A stretch of DNA of 64,000 bases from an uncultured Alphaproteobacteria bacterium. GTDB lineage: Bacteria; Pseudomonadota; Alphaproteobacteria; RF32; CAG-239. Both the position numbers and the translations under genes were made by a program. Where the stretch lies: assembly GCA_944392275.1 (NCBI GenBank), contig CALXWA010000002.1:1-64000 (forward strand), in the 5' to 3' direction. The stretch's first letter is position 1. Every line of letters starts with the position of its first letter. A model generated the notes under the pieces. That model saw only the letters and a program-made list of their open reading frames with translations. It was not told the DNA's origin and ran no database searches. Positions 1 through 8,564 of this stretch are shown here, one piece after another.

Positions 1-310
1 CACAGACTTTATGTCGCTAAACACACTGTCTGCGTATCCTCTTCTCTTATTTACTCTGTCCTATAACTACCAACTCTTTTCAAACTGTGTTGTTCGCGTT
101 GGTGATTGGGGTTATATGATGTTATTTGCTAGATGTCAACACAAAAATTAAAAATTTTTTCGTTTTTTTGCGTTTTTTTTATAACTAATTATTTTTATGT
201 GTTTTTTTCTTTATCTTTTTTTTCTGGGATTTTTATTTTCTTTTTTTTAACCAAAAATAGCTATGATAAAAGAATGAATAATTAAACTCTATTCAAAGGT
301 AGCAATAAAA
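1..310. other. AT-rich upstream region without a recognisable gene
   Basis: I see no supported coding region here. The stretch from about 120 to 260 is dominated by T tracts on the plus strand. A possible -10 hexamer TATGAT lies at 262-267, but no good -35 sits at the right distance. A weak Shine-Dalgarno AAAGG precedes the first gene. The region probably holds the promoter of the block starting at 311, and perhaps one for a gene that lies off the left edge. Confidence 0.4.
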
Positions 311-736
311 ATGTTAAAAAACAATATTATAGTTTTATTTTTTGTTCTGTTTGTGGTGGCTTGTGCTTCGGATCGGCCTCCTTTAAGCGGAGTCGACGGG
401 GAAGAGATTCCTCCTGCTTTTGCACATTTTCCCGATATTCCTTTTCCAAAGGAGTCGTATATTGACCTAGATGAAACCCGTGCCTTGGGCAGCGGCGATA
501 ATTGGATTGGTAGTTTGACATTTAAGACACCCTATAATGCAAGCAGTGTTTTTGACTTCTATGTCCTTGAAATGCCTAAATTAAATTGGATTGAGGTCGC
601 CACGGTTCGTGCCCGAATCAGTCAGATGACGTATGTACGGAATAATCGTGCGGTTCAGATTTTGATTGTTATCGATTCCGGTGACAGTGCCACGGTAACA
701 ATTACAGCTATTCCAAACGCAAGCGGTATTAAATAA
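311..736 (+). CDS. Small outer-membrane-type lipoprotein, function unknown
   Basis: A 141-residue protein with a lipoprotein signal: a short basic start, a hydrophobic stretch and the lipobox FVVAC with Cys18. The mature part starts with a Pro-rich segment, then has a compact alpha/beta region with the pattern FDFYVLEMPKLNWIEV, an R-rich strand, and a final T/I/V-rich strand. This layout (FY...MP..GW style) is seen in uncharacterised proteobacterial lipoproteins. I do not recognise a named family. The ATG at 311 is preceded by AAAGG. It is the first gene of a co-oriented run leading into the VirB6 cluster, so a role in envelope assembly of that machine is possible but inferred from position only. 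Confidence 0.75.
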   Translation: MLKNNIIVLFFVLFVVACASDRPPLSGVDGEEIPPAFAHFPDIPFPKESYIDLDETRALGSGDNWIGSLTFKTPYNASSVFDFYVLEMPKLNWIEVATVRARISQMTYVRNNRAVQILIVIDSGDSATVTITAIPNASGIK

Positions 737-759
737 TCTAATTGACGGTGAGAATCCTG

Positions 760-1608
760 ATGGAGAAAAACGATTTTTATACATTTGGCGGCGGATTTGC
801 TTGGGAAGATGTTTTCTTTTACCAGAAATGGCGAATCCAAAGAAATTTTATAACCAAAAAATGCCGTTTGCTTGATAACTGGGATATCCGTCGCTATGAA
901 GGAACTTTTGATGAGTGTCGAAGTGCCTTTTTGAAGTATATTAAAATTTTTGAATTGAGTCGCCAACGCGGACATATGATTGTTATGCTTCCGGGATTGG
1001 GAAAATCTAAAAATATTTTTAAGCCTTTATGGAGACGAGCCTTAAAAGAAAAATATATGGCCGCGGCTCTTAATTATCCTTCGACCCAAAAAAAATTAGG
1101 GGGTCACATCCGGCAACTTGATTTCTTTCTTAATCATTTAGAAGATGTACAAGAAGTTTCTTTTGTTGCAGAAGGAATCGGAGCTTTGATTTTAAGAGGG
1201 TTAATATCTCTTGATTCACCTTGGAAAAAGAAGATAAAAATTTCGCGAATCGTAGAAGTTGCTCCTCCCAGTCACGGAAACCCTCTTTTATTGAAGCTTT
1301 CTAAATATAAATTTTTTAACTTTGTTCTTGGACCAATGATTGCGGATATGAGCGCCAAAAAAACCGAAGCTATTCCCTTTTATCCCAAAAATATTGAAGT
1401 CGGAATAATTTTAATTAAAGAAAGTTTTTGGAAAAAAGCCTTGAATTTTATTGTCGGGGTAAAAAATGCAGAACTTGACCCTAAAAAAGAAAAAGCTTTT
1501 ACCGGAGCCAAAGATGTTATTGCCATGCGGACATGGAGATTTAATGTTTTTAAGAAGAAAAAAATTGTTGATAAAGTTATCCAGTTTTTGAATTTTGGAC
1601 ATTTTTAA
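760..1608 (+). CDS. Alpha/beta-hydrolase-fold protein with apparently lost catalytic residues
   Basis: A 282-residue protein. The start is taken as ATG 760, behind GGTGAG, rather than the in-frame TTG at 742. No signal peptide is visible. After about 65 residues come MIVMLPGLGKS (strand and oxyanion-type turn), a LNYPS motif, then SFVAEGIGALI where lipase-like relatives have a nucleophile elbow of the FVxHSxGG kind. Here the Ser position reads Gly (about residue 139). Next comes VEVAPPSHGNPL, matching the GPPNxGS segment of such enzymes. The C terminus VIQFLNFGHF matches the usual end of the fold, but the expected catalytic His segment reads MRTWRFNVF. I infer a pseudo-hydrolase, possibly a scaffold or lipid-binding protein. 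It lies 23 bp behind the lipoprotein gene, probably in the same operon. Confidence 0.6.
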   Translation: MEKNDFYTFGGGFAWEDVFFYQKWRIQRNFITKKCRLLDNWDIRRYEGTFDECRSAFLKYIKIFELSRQRGHMIVMLPGLGKSKNIFKPLWRRALKEKYMAAALNYPSTQKKLGGHIRQLDFFLNHLEDVQEVSFVAEGIGALILRGLISLDSPWKKKIKISRIVEVAPPSHGNPLLLKLSKYKFFNFVLGPMIADMSAKKTEAIPFYPKNIEVGIILIKESFWKKALNFIVGVKNAELDPKKEKAFTGAKDVIAMRTWRFNVFKKKKIVDKVIQFLNFGHF

Positions 1609-1677
1609 AAAATCAAAAAACTGTAACATTTTGAGGCATTTTTTTATGTTATAATTAAAATATGGTAAGGTTGGAAC

Positions 1678-1878
1678 ATGATAAAAAGTTGGTTGATTTC
1701 TTTGCTCATTATTTTGTTTTTTGTATTGGCATACAAAATCAATCTCTTTTCCATACTTTCCAGTAAAAGTATGTTTATCTTGGCCTCTGTTGTACTTGGT
1801 ATGGCTTTGATTGCGGCTTTTATTATTTTAGGGAATCCGCTTAAAGGAAAAAAAGATGACGAAACTGATCAGAAATAA
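1678..1878 (+). CDS. Small two-helix membrane protein
   Basis: A 66-residue protein with two hydrophobic segments (about 4-24 and 32-51) and a charged tail ending KKDDETDQK. The ATG follows AAGGTTGGAAC, which contains a plausible ribosome site. Its 3' end overlaps the following VirB6-like gene by 23 bp in another frame, suggesting translational coupling. The size and two-helix hairpin recall small T4SS inner-membrane subunits, but a better VirB3 candidate is encoded at 42509-42799. I cannot name this protein. Confidence 0.6.
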   Translation: MIKSWLISLLIILFFVLAYKINLFSILSSKSMFILASVVLGMALIAAFIILGNPLKGKKDDETDQK

Positions 1879-4270
1879 TTTAAGCGTTTTTTTTATTATA
1901 GGCTTGGGACTTTGCTTTTTGTTTCCAACTCTTTCGCTTGCCCAAACAGAAACGACAAAAGAAGTTACAACTGCGGATGGAAACAAGAGTACGCAAGTTT
2001 CTCAGGGCAAAAAAGTTGTTCGTTATCAATCTGAGGACGGAAAGACTTATTGGACGGATTTCGGAGCTTTGGTTGCGAGCTCGTCTGGGGTTGTTGAAAC
2101 AAAAGAGCAACAAGCATTTACTTGGCAAGATTTGTTACAAAACACCTTGTATTACGGAGGTGTCGGAGCGGCTACAGGTGCTGCTACGGGAGCTCTTGTT
2201 GGGGGTGTTGGAGCGGCACCAGGAGCCCTTGTCGGAGCCGGCGTAGGCCTTGCAACCGGAGCTGCGGAATATATCTTTTTCCGCCCTGATATCAAAGTTA
2301 CCAAATGGACAGATGCTGCCGGAAATACTTTTACCTTTGAAGTTGAAAATAGCGGAGATATTGTTTATGCAAGATCGGATTCAACTTCTGAAAATTGGCG
2401 AGGCTGTGAAGTTCTTCCGGCTAAATTATACCGTTATCGAGATTGCATGTTTTGCCCTCTTTTTACGGTTATTTATTTAGCGGCTGATAATATTACCACC
2501 ATTTCTCTTAATAAGCTTTCTGCTCCTTTTGCAACCATCATTGCTTTAGGTTTGGCCATATACATTGCTTTTCAAACTTTAATGCATGTGAGCTCCTTAA
2601 CAAAACAAGATGCTCCAAAATTTTTAGACACTTTGATTCGACAATCTTTTAAATTTTTGATTGCCTTTTTCTTGTTATATTTTCATTCGCAAATTTTTTC
2701 TTACATTATTAATCCGATTTTGTCCTCAGGTATTACCTTGGGCCTCAAATTAACCATGATTGAGAGTAATGCTTTTTGTGCAACAACACCTTTGGAACCC
2801 CATAGCTTTAACTACTGGACACAAGATTTATATGCTCAATTGATGTGTTTTATTACAACCATGCAAAAAGAGATTGCTTTTATGCAAGCAATCGGTTCTT
2901 CTTTGCTCTGCATTGGTGGAAATATGATGATTACCACCTCTTTATCTGACTTTGGAGATGGCTTCCAAATGTCGGTTGTTGGATTTTTATTAGCCTTATT
3001 TGGCTTTTTGCTTTCAATCGCTTTTGCCTTTTATTTGGTCGATGCCGTTGTTCAGCTCGGTATTTTTGGGGCTTTATTGCCGTTTTTAATTGCCTCTTGG
3101 CCGTTTAAAATTACGTCGAAATATGCCAACAAGGGCTTTGAAATGCTCCTTAATACCATGTTTGTTTTTGTCTTTATGGGATTGGTGTTGAGTATTAATC
3201 TGGAACTAATCGGTTCCGCTTTAAGTGAAGTTTCGCCCATAGATACTGCCGAATTACAGGAAATTAACCCGAATTTTAACCCAGATGCTTTAACCTCTCA
3301 GGGATTAAAGTTAACCGATTCTGAAAAATATAATGTTCAAGATGAAACAATTGTTAATCTGGGTGGTTTTACCAAATTTTATATGGCTATCAATTCTTCT
3401 AATGAGGCAAAACTTAAGGAAATGACGGATATTAGCGGAATTGATTTCTTGATTTTAATCTTTTGCTGCATTTTTGGTTTCAAATTTGTCAACCAGACCT
3501 CCTCATTGGCCAAAGAGTTTTCCGGCGGAGTTGTCAGCGGCAAAATGGCTCCATCAATTGCAACCATGGGAACCAGTGCTGCCCTGAATACGGCTAAGAG
3601 TGCGACGCGGCCGATAAGAAATGCAACGCAGCAAAAAGCTGAAAGAGCTGTAAGTGCCGGATATCGTGGAATTAAAAGTATTCCGGGACGGATACGAAAT
3701 GCTTTCCGTAAAGGAGGCACCCCAAATCAAAATGTTTCTGTTATCAACCAACAGGCTCTACCGTCCTCTTCTACCTCTGCTTCACCAACACCAACAACTT
3801 TCGGCAATAAAAATAGCGGTCAAAAAGCTCAAACACAAAAAAGCTATCATAACCTCAGTCGTAAAAACCGGCGGAAAGCCGATGAGGGCTTCCGTAACGA
3901 ATTTAATCGTGCCGGATTATTTGCTCAAGAAGAAAATCAAGCTAAAGCCGAAAATAATGTTGCCGCCAAGCAAGAAATCGGGCGTATCAAACAAAAGTCT
4001 CAAGATGCTTTTGTCCAAGCACGAAGAGAAGGAAAAACGATAGAAGAAGCAACTCAAGCGGCAACTCAAATTAAATCCGAATCCGGTAGTTATGAGGAAA
4101 TTAAAACTCGCGGGGAAGAAAGAATCGCTAAAAAACTTGAAGCTACCCGAAAGAATAAAGATAATTCAAGACAAGGGAAAGTAAAACCCAGCGGCGGATC
4201 TAAAAAGAGAAACCAAAATATGGCTAACCGGAATCGAACCCTTAAGGATATAAGGAAAGGACGAAAATAA
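1856..4270 (+). CDS. virB6: VirB6/TrbL-like inner-membrane channel protein 1
   Basis: An 804-residue polytopic protein and the first of four VirB6 paralogues. Order: signal peptide (about 1-29, ending SLAQ), periplasmic region, a Gly/Ala zipper (GAATGAATGALVGG style, about 100-135), a YWTD/KWTDAAGN-like beta region, then the VirB6 core. The core opens with CMFCPLFTVIY (about residue 198) and contains the family signature FYLVDAVVQLGIFGALLPF followed by WPFK. The last 200 or so residues are hydrophilic and basic with coiled-coil character, presumably cytoplasmic. VirB6 proteins form the inner-membrane translocation channel of type IV secretion systems. Large extensions on several tandem copies are known from Rickettsiales. 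The gene overlaps the small membrane protein gene and lies 50 bp before the next copy. Confidence 0.85.
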   Translation: MTKLIRNNLSVFFIIGLGLCFLFPTLSLAQTETTKEVTTADGNKSTQVSQGKKVVRYQSEDGKTYWTDFGALVASSSGVVETKEQQAFTWQDLLQNTLYYGGVGAATGAATGALVGGVGAAPGALVGAGVGLATGAAEYIFFRPDIKVTKWTDAAGNTFTFEVENSGDIVYARSDSTSENWRGCEVLPAKLYRYRDCMFCPLFTVIYLAADNITTISLNKLSAPFATIIALGLAIYIAFQTLMHVSSLTKQDAPKFLDTLIRQSFKFLIAFFLLYFHSQIFSYIINPILSSGITLGLKLTMIESNAFCATTPLEPHSFNYWTQDLYAQLMCFITTMQKEIAFMQAIGSSLLCIGGNMMITTSLSDFGDGFQMSVVGFLLALFGFLLSIAFAFYLVDAVVQLGIFGALLPFLIASWPFKITSKYANKGFEMLLNTMFVFVFMGLVLSINLELIGSALSEVSPIDTAELQEINPNFNPDALTSQGLKLTDSEKYNVQDETIVNLGGFTKFYMAINSSNEAKLKEMTDISGIDFLILIFCCIFGFKFVNQTSSLAKEFSGGVVSGKMAPSIATMGTSAALNTAKSATRPIRNATQQKAERAVSAGYRGIKSIPGRIRNAFRKGGTPNQNVSVINQQALPSSSTSASPTPTTFGNKNSGQKAQTQKSYHNLSRKNRRKADEGFRNEFNRAGLFAQEENQAKAENNVAAKQEIGRIKQKSQDAFVQARREGKTIEEATQAATQIKSESGSYEEIKTRGEERIAKKLEATRKNKDNSRQGKVKPSGGSKKRNQNMANRNRTLKDIRKGRK

Positions 4271-4320
4271 GAATCGGAAAGAAAACTTCCGTTATCAAAT
4301 TATAAAAAATAGAGGACGAG

Positions 4321-5652
4321 ATGAGTAGACGTTTTGACATAAAAAGACTTGTTCGATTCGGGATGCTGTTGGCTCTCATTGTCCTTTTTGTGTCTGCGTG
4401 TAAATCCGGAGAGGTTACTGAACAAGATATAGAAAAAGCTAAAGAGACAACAGGAACCTGCTGGCAAAAAGATATTTTTGATCCGATTTTTGATATTGTC
4501 GGAAAAACGGCAATGTCTATGCATATTGAATTGACCAGTGCTTCCGTTACCGTTGTTATGCTTGGCTTTGCCGTTTGGTTGGCGATGAAGCTGCTTAAAT
4601 ATGTCAGTTCCCCGATTGAAGGGTCTCCGGCACAAGTTTGGAATGAAATTATCCGTAAGGCGTTTATTTGTCTGTTTTGCGGTTTTTTGGCATCAAATGC
4701 CGGAATGGTTGCCGTTGTTATCAATGATTTAATTTTTCCGTTTTATTCGGCCTTTTTAGAGTTTGGGTACGATATCATGAGCCTTGCTAATGACGATACG
4801 ATTACGTCGCTTCAGGTTATGGGCGAAACTCTGGATTTGAGCAAACATTCTCTTCTTTGTAATTTAAGCGGTGAAATTCAAGCTGTTCAAGAAGGTTTTC
4901 CTACGCCGATGAAAGACACCATGGGTTGTATGTTGTGTGCCGTGGCTGACCGTATTGATTTAGGAAAAGATATTGCTCTTAAAGCGGTGGCATCCGGTAC
5001 CTTGTTGGCCATTGTGGTCGGATTGCTGATCTGGGCTATTTTCTTGGTTGTTGGTTTTGGATTTGTTTTCTATTTAATAGATAGTATTTTCCGCATGGGG
5101 ATGATGATTTTATTTCTTCCTTTATTCATTATTGCTTATGCTTTTGAATCAACTAGGAAATTTACAAAAGTTTGTTTTGAAAACATCTTAAATTCTTCAG
5201 CCTTTATGATGGCATTTTCCATGATTATTGCAATGACTTTAATGGCTATGGTTTCTTTGATTTCGGCAAATCCTGGAATTTTTAATCCGGATATTCCGGA
5301 AGCTCATGCCCAAAATTTAAGCTTGGCAACCCTTTGTCTTTTAATGATTGCCTTTTTGATTTATGGCAACATGAACGTGGCCAAGACGTTAACCGGAACA
5401 ATTATCGGAGGAAAGACATCTTCTATTTTCCAACAAAATTTAAAGGCTACGGCTCAATTGGCCTTGAATTTGTTATTAATGATTGTTGCCATGCCCCTTG
5501 GGAGTATGATGGCAAAAACACAAGTAGCACGACGTTATGGCAATCTTAAAGCACGGTTTAATGCTTTGGCCGGACGGACTCCGCAAAGAAACAAAAACTT
5601 ACTTGGGAACAGCAAAAATAAAAAAGATCGTGAAGAGGTTGAGGACAAATAA
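4321..5652 (+). CDS. virB6: VirB6/TrbL-like channel protein 2, with lipoprotein-type signal
   Basis: A 443-residue protein, the shortest and least decorated of the four VirB6 copies. The N terminus has a lipobox LFVSAC (Cys27), which is unusual for a VirB6 and could tether the N terminus to a membrane on the periplasmic side. The core aligns with the other copies: an early CWQ motif, VWLAMKLLKYVSS, FYLIDSIFRMGMMILFLPLF, then an F-rich segment AFESTRKFTK where the others have WPFK or FPFK. It ends with a short basic cytoplasmic tail. The start follows AGAGGACGAG. The gene lies 15 bp upstream of the next VirB6 copy, so it is surely cotranscribed. Confidence 0.82.
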   Translation: MSRRFDIKRLVRFGMLLALIVLFVSACKSGEVTEQDIEKAKETTGTCWQKDIFDPIFDIVGKTAMSMHIELTSASVTVVMLGFAVWLAMKLLKYVSSPIEGSPAQVWNEIIRKAFICLFCGFLASNAGMVAVVINDLIFPFYSAFLEFGYDIMSLANDDTITSLQVMGETLDLSKHSLLCNLSGEIQAVQEGFPTPMKDTMGCMLCAVADRIDLGKDIALKAVASGTLLAIVVGLLIWAIFLVVGFGFVFYLIDSIFRMGMMILFLPLFIIAYAFESTRKFTKVCFENILNSSAFMMAFSMIIAMTLMAMVSLISANPGIFNPDIPEAHAQNLSLATLCLLMIAFLIYGNMNVAKTLTGTIIGGKTSSIFQQNLKATAQLALNLLLMIVAMPLGSMMAKTQVARRYGNLKARFNALAGRTPQRNKNLLGNSKNKKDREEVEDK

Positions 5653-5667
5653 TTTTATTAGTACTGG

Positions 5668-8556
5668 ATGAGAGGAATGAACGGGTTAATTAACATATTT
5701 AGAACAAAAAAGGCACGACTGTTTTGGCTTTGTGCCCTTTTGTGCCTGTTTTGTTGTTCCATCCCTTCCTTTACGATGGCAAAAGAAGAAAGTGGCGAAT
5801 TACCTTCTTGCTCATCTTTAGAAACAGCCGGATCAAAGCCTTGTGTTTGCGAATCTCGATGGTTGGGAAGTGACCTTGTTTGTCAAACCGGAGAATTATG
5901 TGTCGAAGAAACTACCATGAATACCGGAAAAGATGCCTCCCAATACACAAGAATGATTTGTAAAAAAATCAATACCAAAAACCAAGAAAAATCTGCCGTA
6001 AGTTATGAAGGAATCGGCTCACAACAATTATACGAAAACGTTCAAGGAAAAGATGCCGAAAAATACGAGACAAAAATAAATTATAACGAAACTCAACAAG
6101 CCTCAGATGTTGATCCCTCTTGTGAATCAATTGATACTATTCGTGCCAAATATCAAGGAGGATGTTGGTCCTGTCTTGTTATTGAAAAATTGACATCTGC
6201 TTTTCTAACCGCGGCATCCAAAGCCTATGGACTAGCACAAAGAGCCGGATTGATAGCCTTGATGCTTGGTGCTGTTTTGTGGGTATTGGTCTGGGGATTG
6301 AAAAATGTCTCCTCGGTTTCACAAATTAATGCCCCAAATATTTTAGATGAACTGCTTAAAATGGCTTTTAAAATCGCTTTAGCTTATTTGTTTATCATTT
6401 CAGGCTTACCGATTGTTCGTAATTATTTTATTAATCCGATTATGGGAACCGGTGCGGTTATTGCTCAGCAATTCTGGGTTGGTGAACTGGAAGACCAAGT
6501 TGAAGATTATGATTGGGGAGAGTGGTCCGATGAAGATTGGAATCGAATTCATATGGAAGCTGATATTGCTGAAGCGGCAGATAAAATAAAGCAACAACAA
6601 GAAGAAAGCTCTCCCAATCAAACTCCTATTCCTGAACTCTCCGGGGTTAGTGATGAAAATGCAGAAAAAGTTGCTAATGCTAATGATCAAAAAACAGGAT
6701 CCTCGCAGCTTAATGGAAAAATACCCGATTTTAAATTACCCGGAACAAATGGACGACTAACATCTGCTTTTGGCTGCAGACCGCGACCTAAGGTTCGCTG
6801 CAACGGCAAAAATAGTCGATGTGGTGGATGTCGTGGCTCAAATTGGCATGCCGGAATTGATATTGGGGCTCCAAATGGGACACCAATTTATGCCATTGGC
6901 TCTGGAACTATTGTCTATGCTCAAGATAGTTCATGTGGCTATTATGCTCGAATTACTCATGATGGAGGAAGCGGAACATGGCAATCCGTTTATTGTCACA
7001 TGCTTCCCAAGTCTCAAAATTATGCTATTAATTATAATAAAACAGCAGCGGCTAAAACACAAAAAAACTTAAATACTCGTCGAGTTTCGAAAGGACAGAT
7101 TATTGGATTTGTAGGAAATACAGGAGCCTCAGGAGGAAATCACCTTCACTTAGGTATAAAATACAATAATAATCAAATTAATCCTCTAAAGCTTGCTAGT
7201 GGGATAATTGACAATGAATTAGATGCAAAAGGGAATCGGAAATGCCCACAATGTCCGACAGAATCTGACCGAACACCAACTCCCTTCGGCTTTAAACGGT
7301 ATGGAACTGTTTTTAATGATGGTGGGATAATGATTGGAGGAGATGCTATTGTCCTTGGAAGCAGTGGTAGTTACGAAAACTTAGAAAATGCTGCAACTTT
7401 GACAATATCAATCCCTGATGTTACTTACACCGGGCCGACCGATATTCTTTCCAAATCGGTTATGAATAATATTTTGACCGCAACCAAAGTTATTACGGAT
7501 AATACTGCTGAAACGATGGTTCTTGGCGATTCTATTATGTGTTGTGCCAAAACGGAAAACTGCGGTGCTTGGAAATTAAATTTACTTATTACAGACGTAA
7601 CTCTGACAAATATATGGATGTGGTTGGAAGGTGCTATTATTTTCTGTATTGGGGTTATGCTTACATTGGCCGTTGCTTATTATTTGGTCGATATCAGCTT
7701 CAAAATCTCTTTTGCCGTAATTGCTTTACCGATTGTTGTCGGGCTCTGGCCGTTTAAGCTTACATCTGGAAAATTTACCAATTGTCTCTCCATCATCCTT
7801 AAATCAGCGGCAATTTATGCTTTCTTGGCCATTACGACTTTCTTTGCGATGCAAATGATTGCCGCCTGTTTTGATATTGAAAACGCCAATGAAGAAGCCG
7901 CAGGGGCTTATCAAGGAATTTTTGAAATTATTCAAAGTGCCTTAGATGGTGAGGATCAAAGTGATCTGATTAGTGAAAAACTTGCTTTATTTAGCACCAA
8001 TTTTATCCTTTTGTGTTTTTGTTTGGTTTATGCTTTTAAGATTATTCAGGCCTCGACAAACGAATTTACCGATAAGTTTTTCAGTGATGCGGTCTTTGGC
8101 GGAGAAGTGCCCATCCATCATAATCTTACGGCGGCTACCAAAGCAGCCAAAGATTTAGCCATGAAGCCTATCGGCTTTGGCAGAGATGTTATTACGCACC
8201 AATCCGGAAGATTGTTAACCCATGTTTACAATCGTATTCGTCACAGTTCTTTTGGCGGGTCTGTTGAGGCAACCGGAAAAGGTGTTAAACAGTCCGGAAA
8301 GGTAATGAAAAAGGCCGGACAAGGAATCAACAAAGCCGGGGCGGCATTAAACAAAACTAAATACGGAGCCATTATCGGCGTTCCTCTACAAGCTGCCGGA
8401 AAGACAACACAAGCCGTGGGTGCCGTGACGGAAAAAGCCGGCCAAGCAACAGAAAAAGCCGGAAGGGCTATCCGCAAAACTCAGCAAAAGATGAAAACTT
8501 CTGCTCGAATTTTGAAACGGCGTCTTTTGAAACAAAACAATTCTTCTGAGAGTTGA
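5668..8556 (+). CDS. virB6: VirB6/TrbL-like channel protein 3 with inserted M23 peptidoglycan endopeptidase
   Basis: A 962-residue protein. Order: signal sequence, Cys-rich periplasmic segment (about 45-110), first VirB6 helices (CWSCLVIEKL, then LWVLVWGLKNVSS), an acidic linker, an M23/lysostaphin-type domain (about 360-511), a beta-like stretch, second VirB6 half (YYLVDISFKISFAVIALPI, then WPFK) and a basic amphipathic tail with repeated KAG/GKA units. The M23 domain keeps the zinc ligands expected for the family: H394xxxD398 in WHAGIDI and H492xH494 in HLHLGI. M23 enzymes cut peptidoglycan cross-links. Its place in a loop between VirB6 helices puts it in the periplasm. A second in-frame ATG at 5677 is possible, but its spacing to AGAGG is too short. 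The next copy starts 8 bp downstream. Confidence 0.88.
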   Translation: MRGMNGLINIFRTKKARLFWLCALLCLFCCSIPSFTMAKEESGELPSCSSLETAGSKPCVCESRWLGSDLVCQTGELCVEETTMNTGKDASQYTRMICKKINTKNQEKSAVSYEGIGSQQLYENVQGKDAEKYETKINYNETQQASDVDPSCESIDTIRAKYQGGCWSCLVIEKLTSAFLTAASKAYGLAQRAGLIALMLGAVLWVLVWGLKNVSSVSQINAPNILDELLKMAFKIALAYLFIISGLPIVRNYFINPIMGTGAVIAQQFWVGELEDQVEDYDWGEWSDEDWNRIHMEADIAEAADKIKQQQEESSPNQTPIPELSGVSDENAEKVANANDQKTGSSQLNGKIPDFKLPGTNGRLTSAFGCRPRPKVRCNGKNSRCGGCRGSNWHAGIDIGAPNGTPIYAIGSGTIVYAQDSSCGYYARITHDGGSGTWQSVYCHMLPKSQNYAINYNKTAAAKTQKNLNTRRVSKGQIIGFVGNTGASGGNHLHLGIKYNNNQINPLKLASGIIDNELDAKGNRKCPQCPTESDRTPTPFGFKRYGTVFNDGGIMIGGDAIVLGSSGSYENLENAATLTISIPDVTYTGPTDILSKSVMNNILTATKVITDNTAETMVLGDSIMCCAKTENCGAWKLNLLITDVTLTNIWMWLEGAIIFCIGVMLTLAVAYYLVDISFKISFAVIALPIVVGLWPFKLTSGKFTNCLSIILKSAAIYAFLAITTFFAMQMIAACFDIENANEEAAGAYQGIFEIIQSALDGEDQSDLISEKLALFSTNFILLCFCLVYAFKIIQASTNEFTDKFFSDAVFGGEVPIHHNLTAATKAAKDLAMKPIGFGRDVITHQSGRLLTHVYNRIRHSSFGGSVEATGKGVKQSGKVMKKAGQGINKAGAALNKTKYGAIIGVPLQAAGKTTQAVGAVTEKAGQATEKAGRAIRKTQQKMKTSARILKRRLLKQNNSSES

Positions 8557-8564
8557 GGTGAAAA

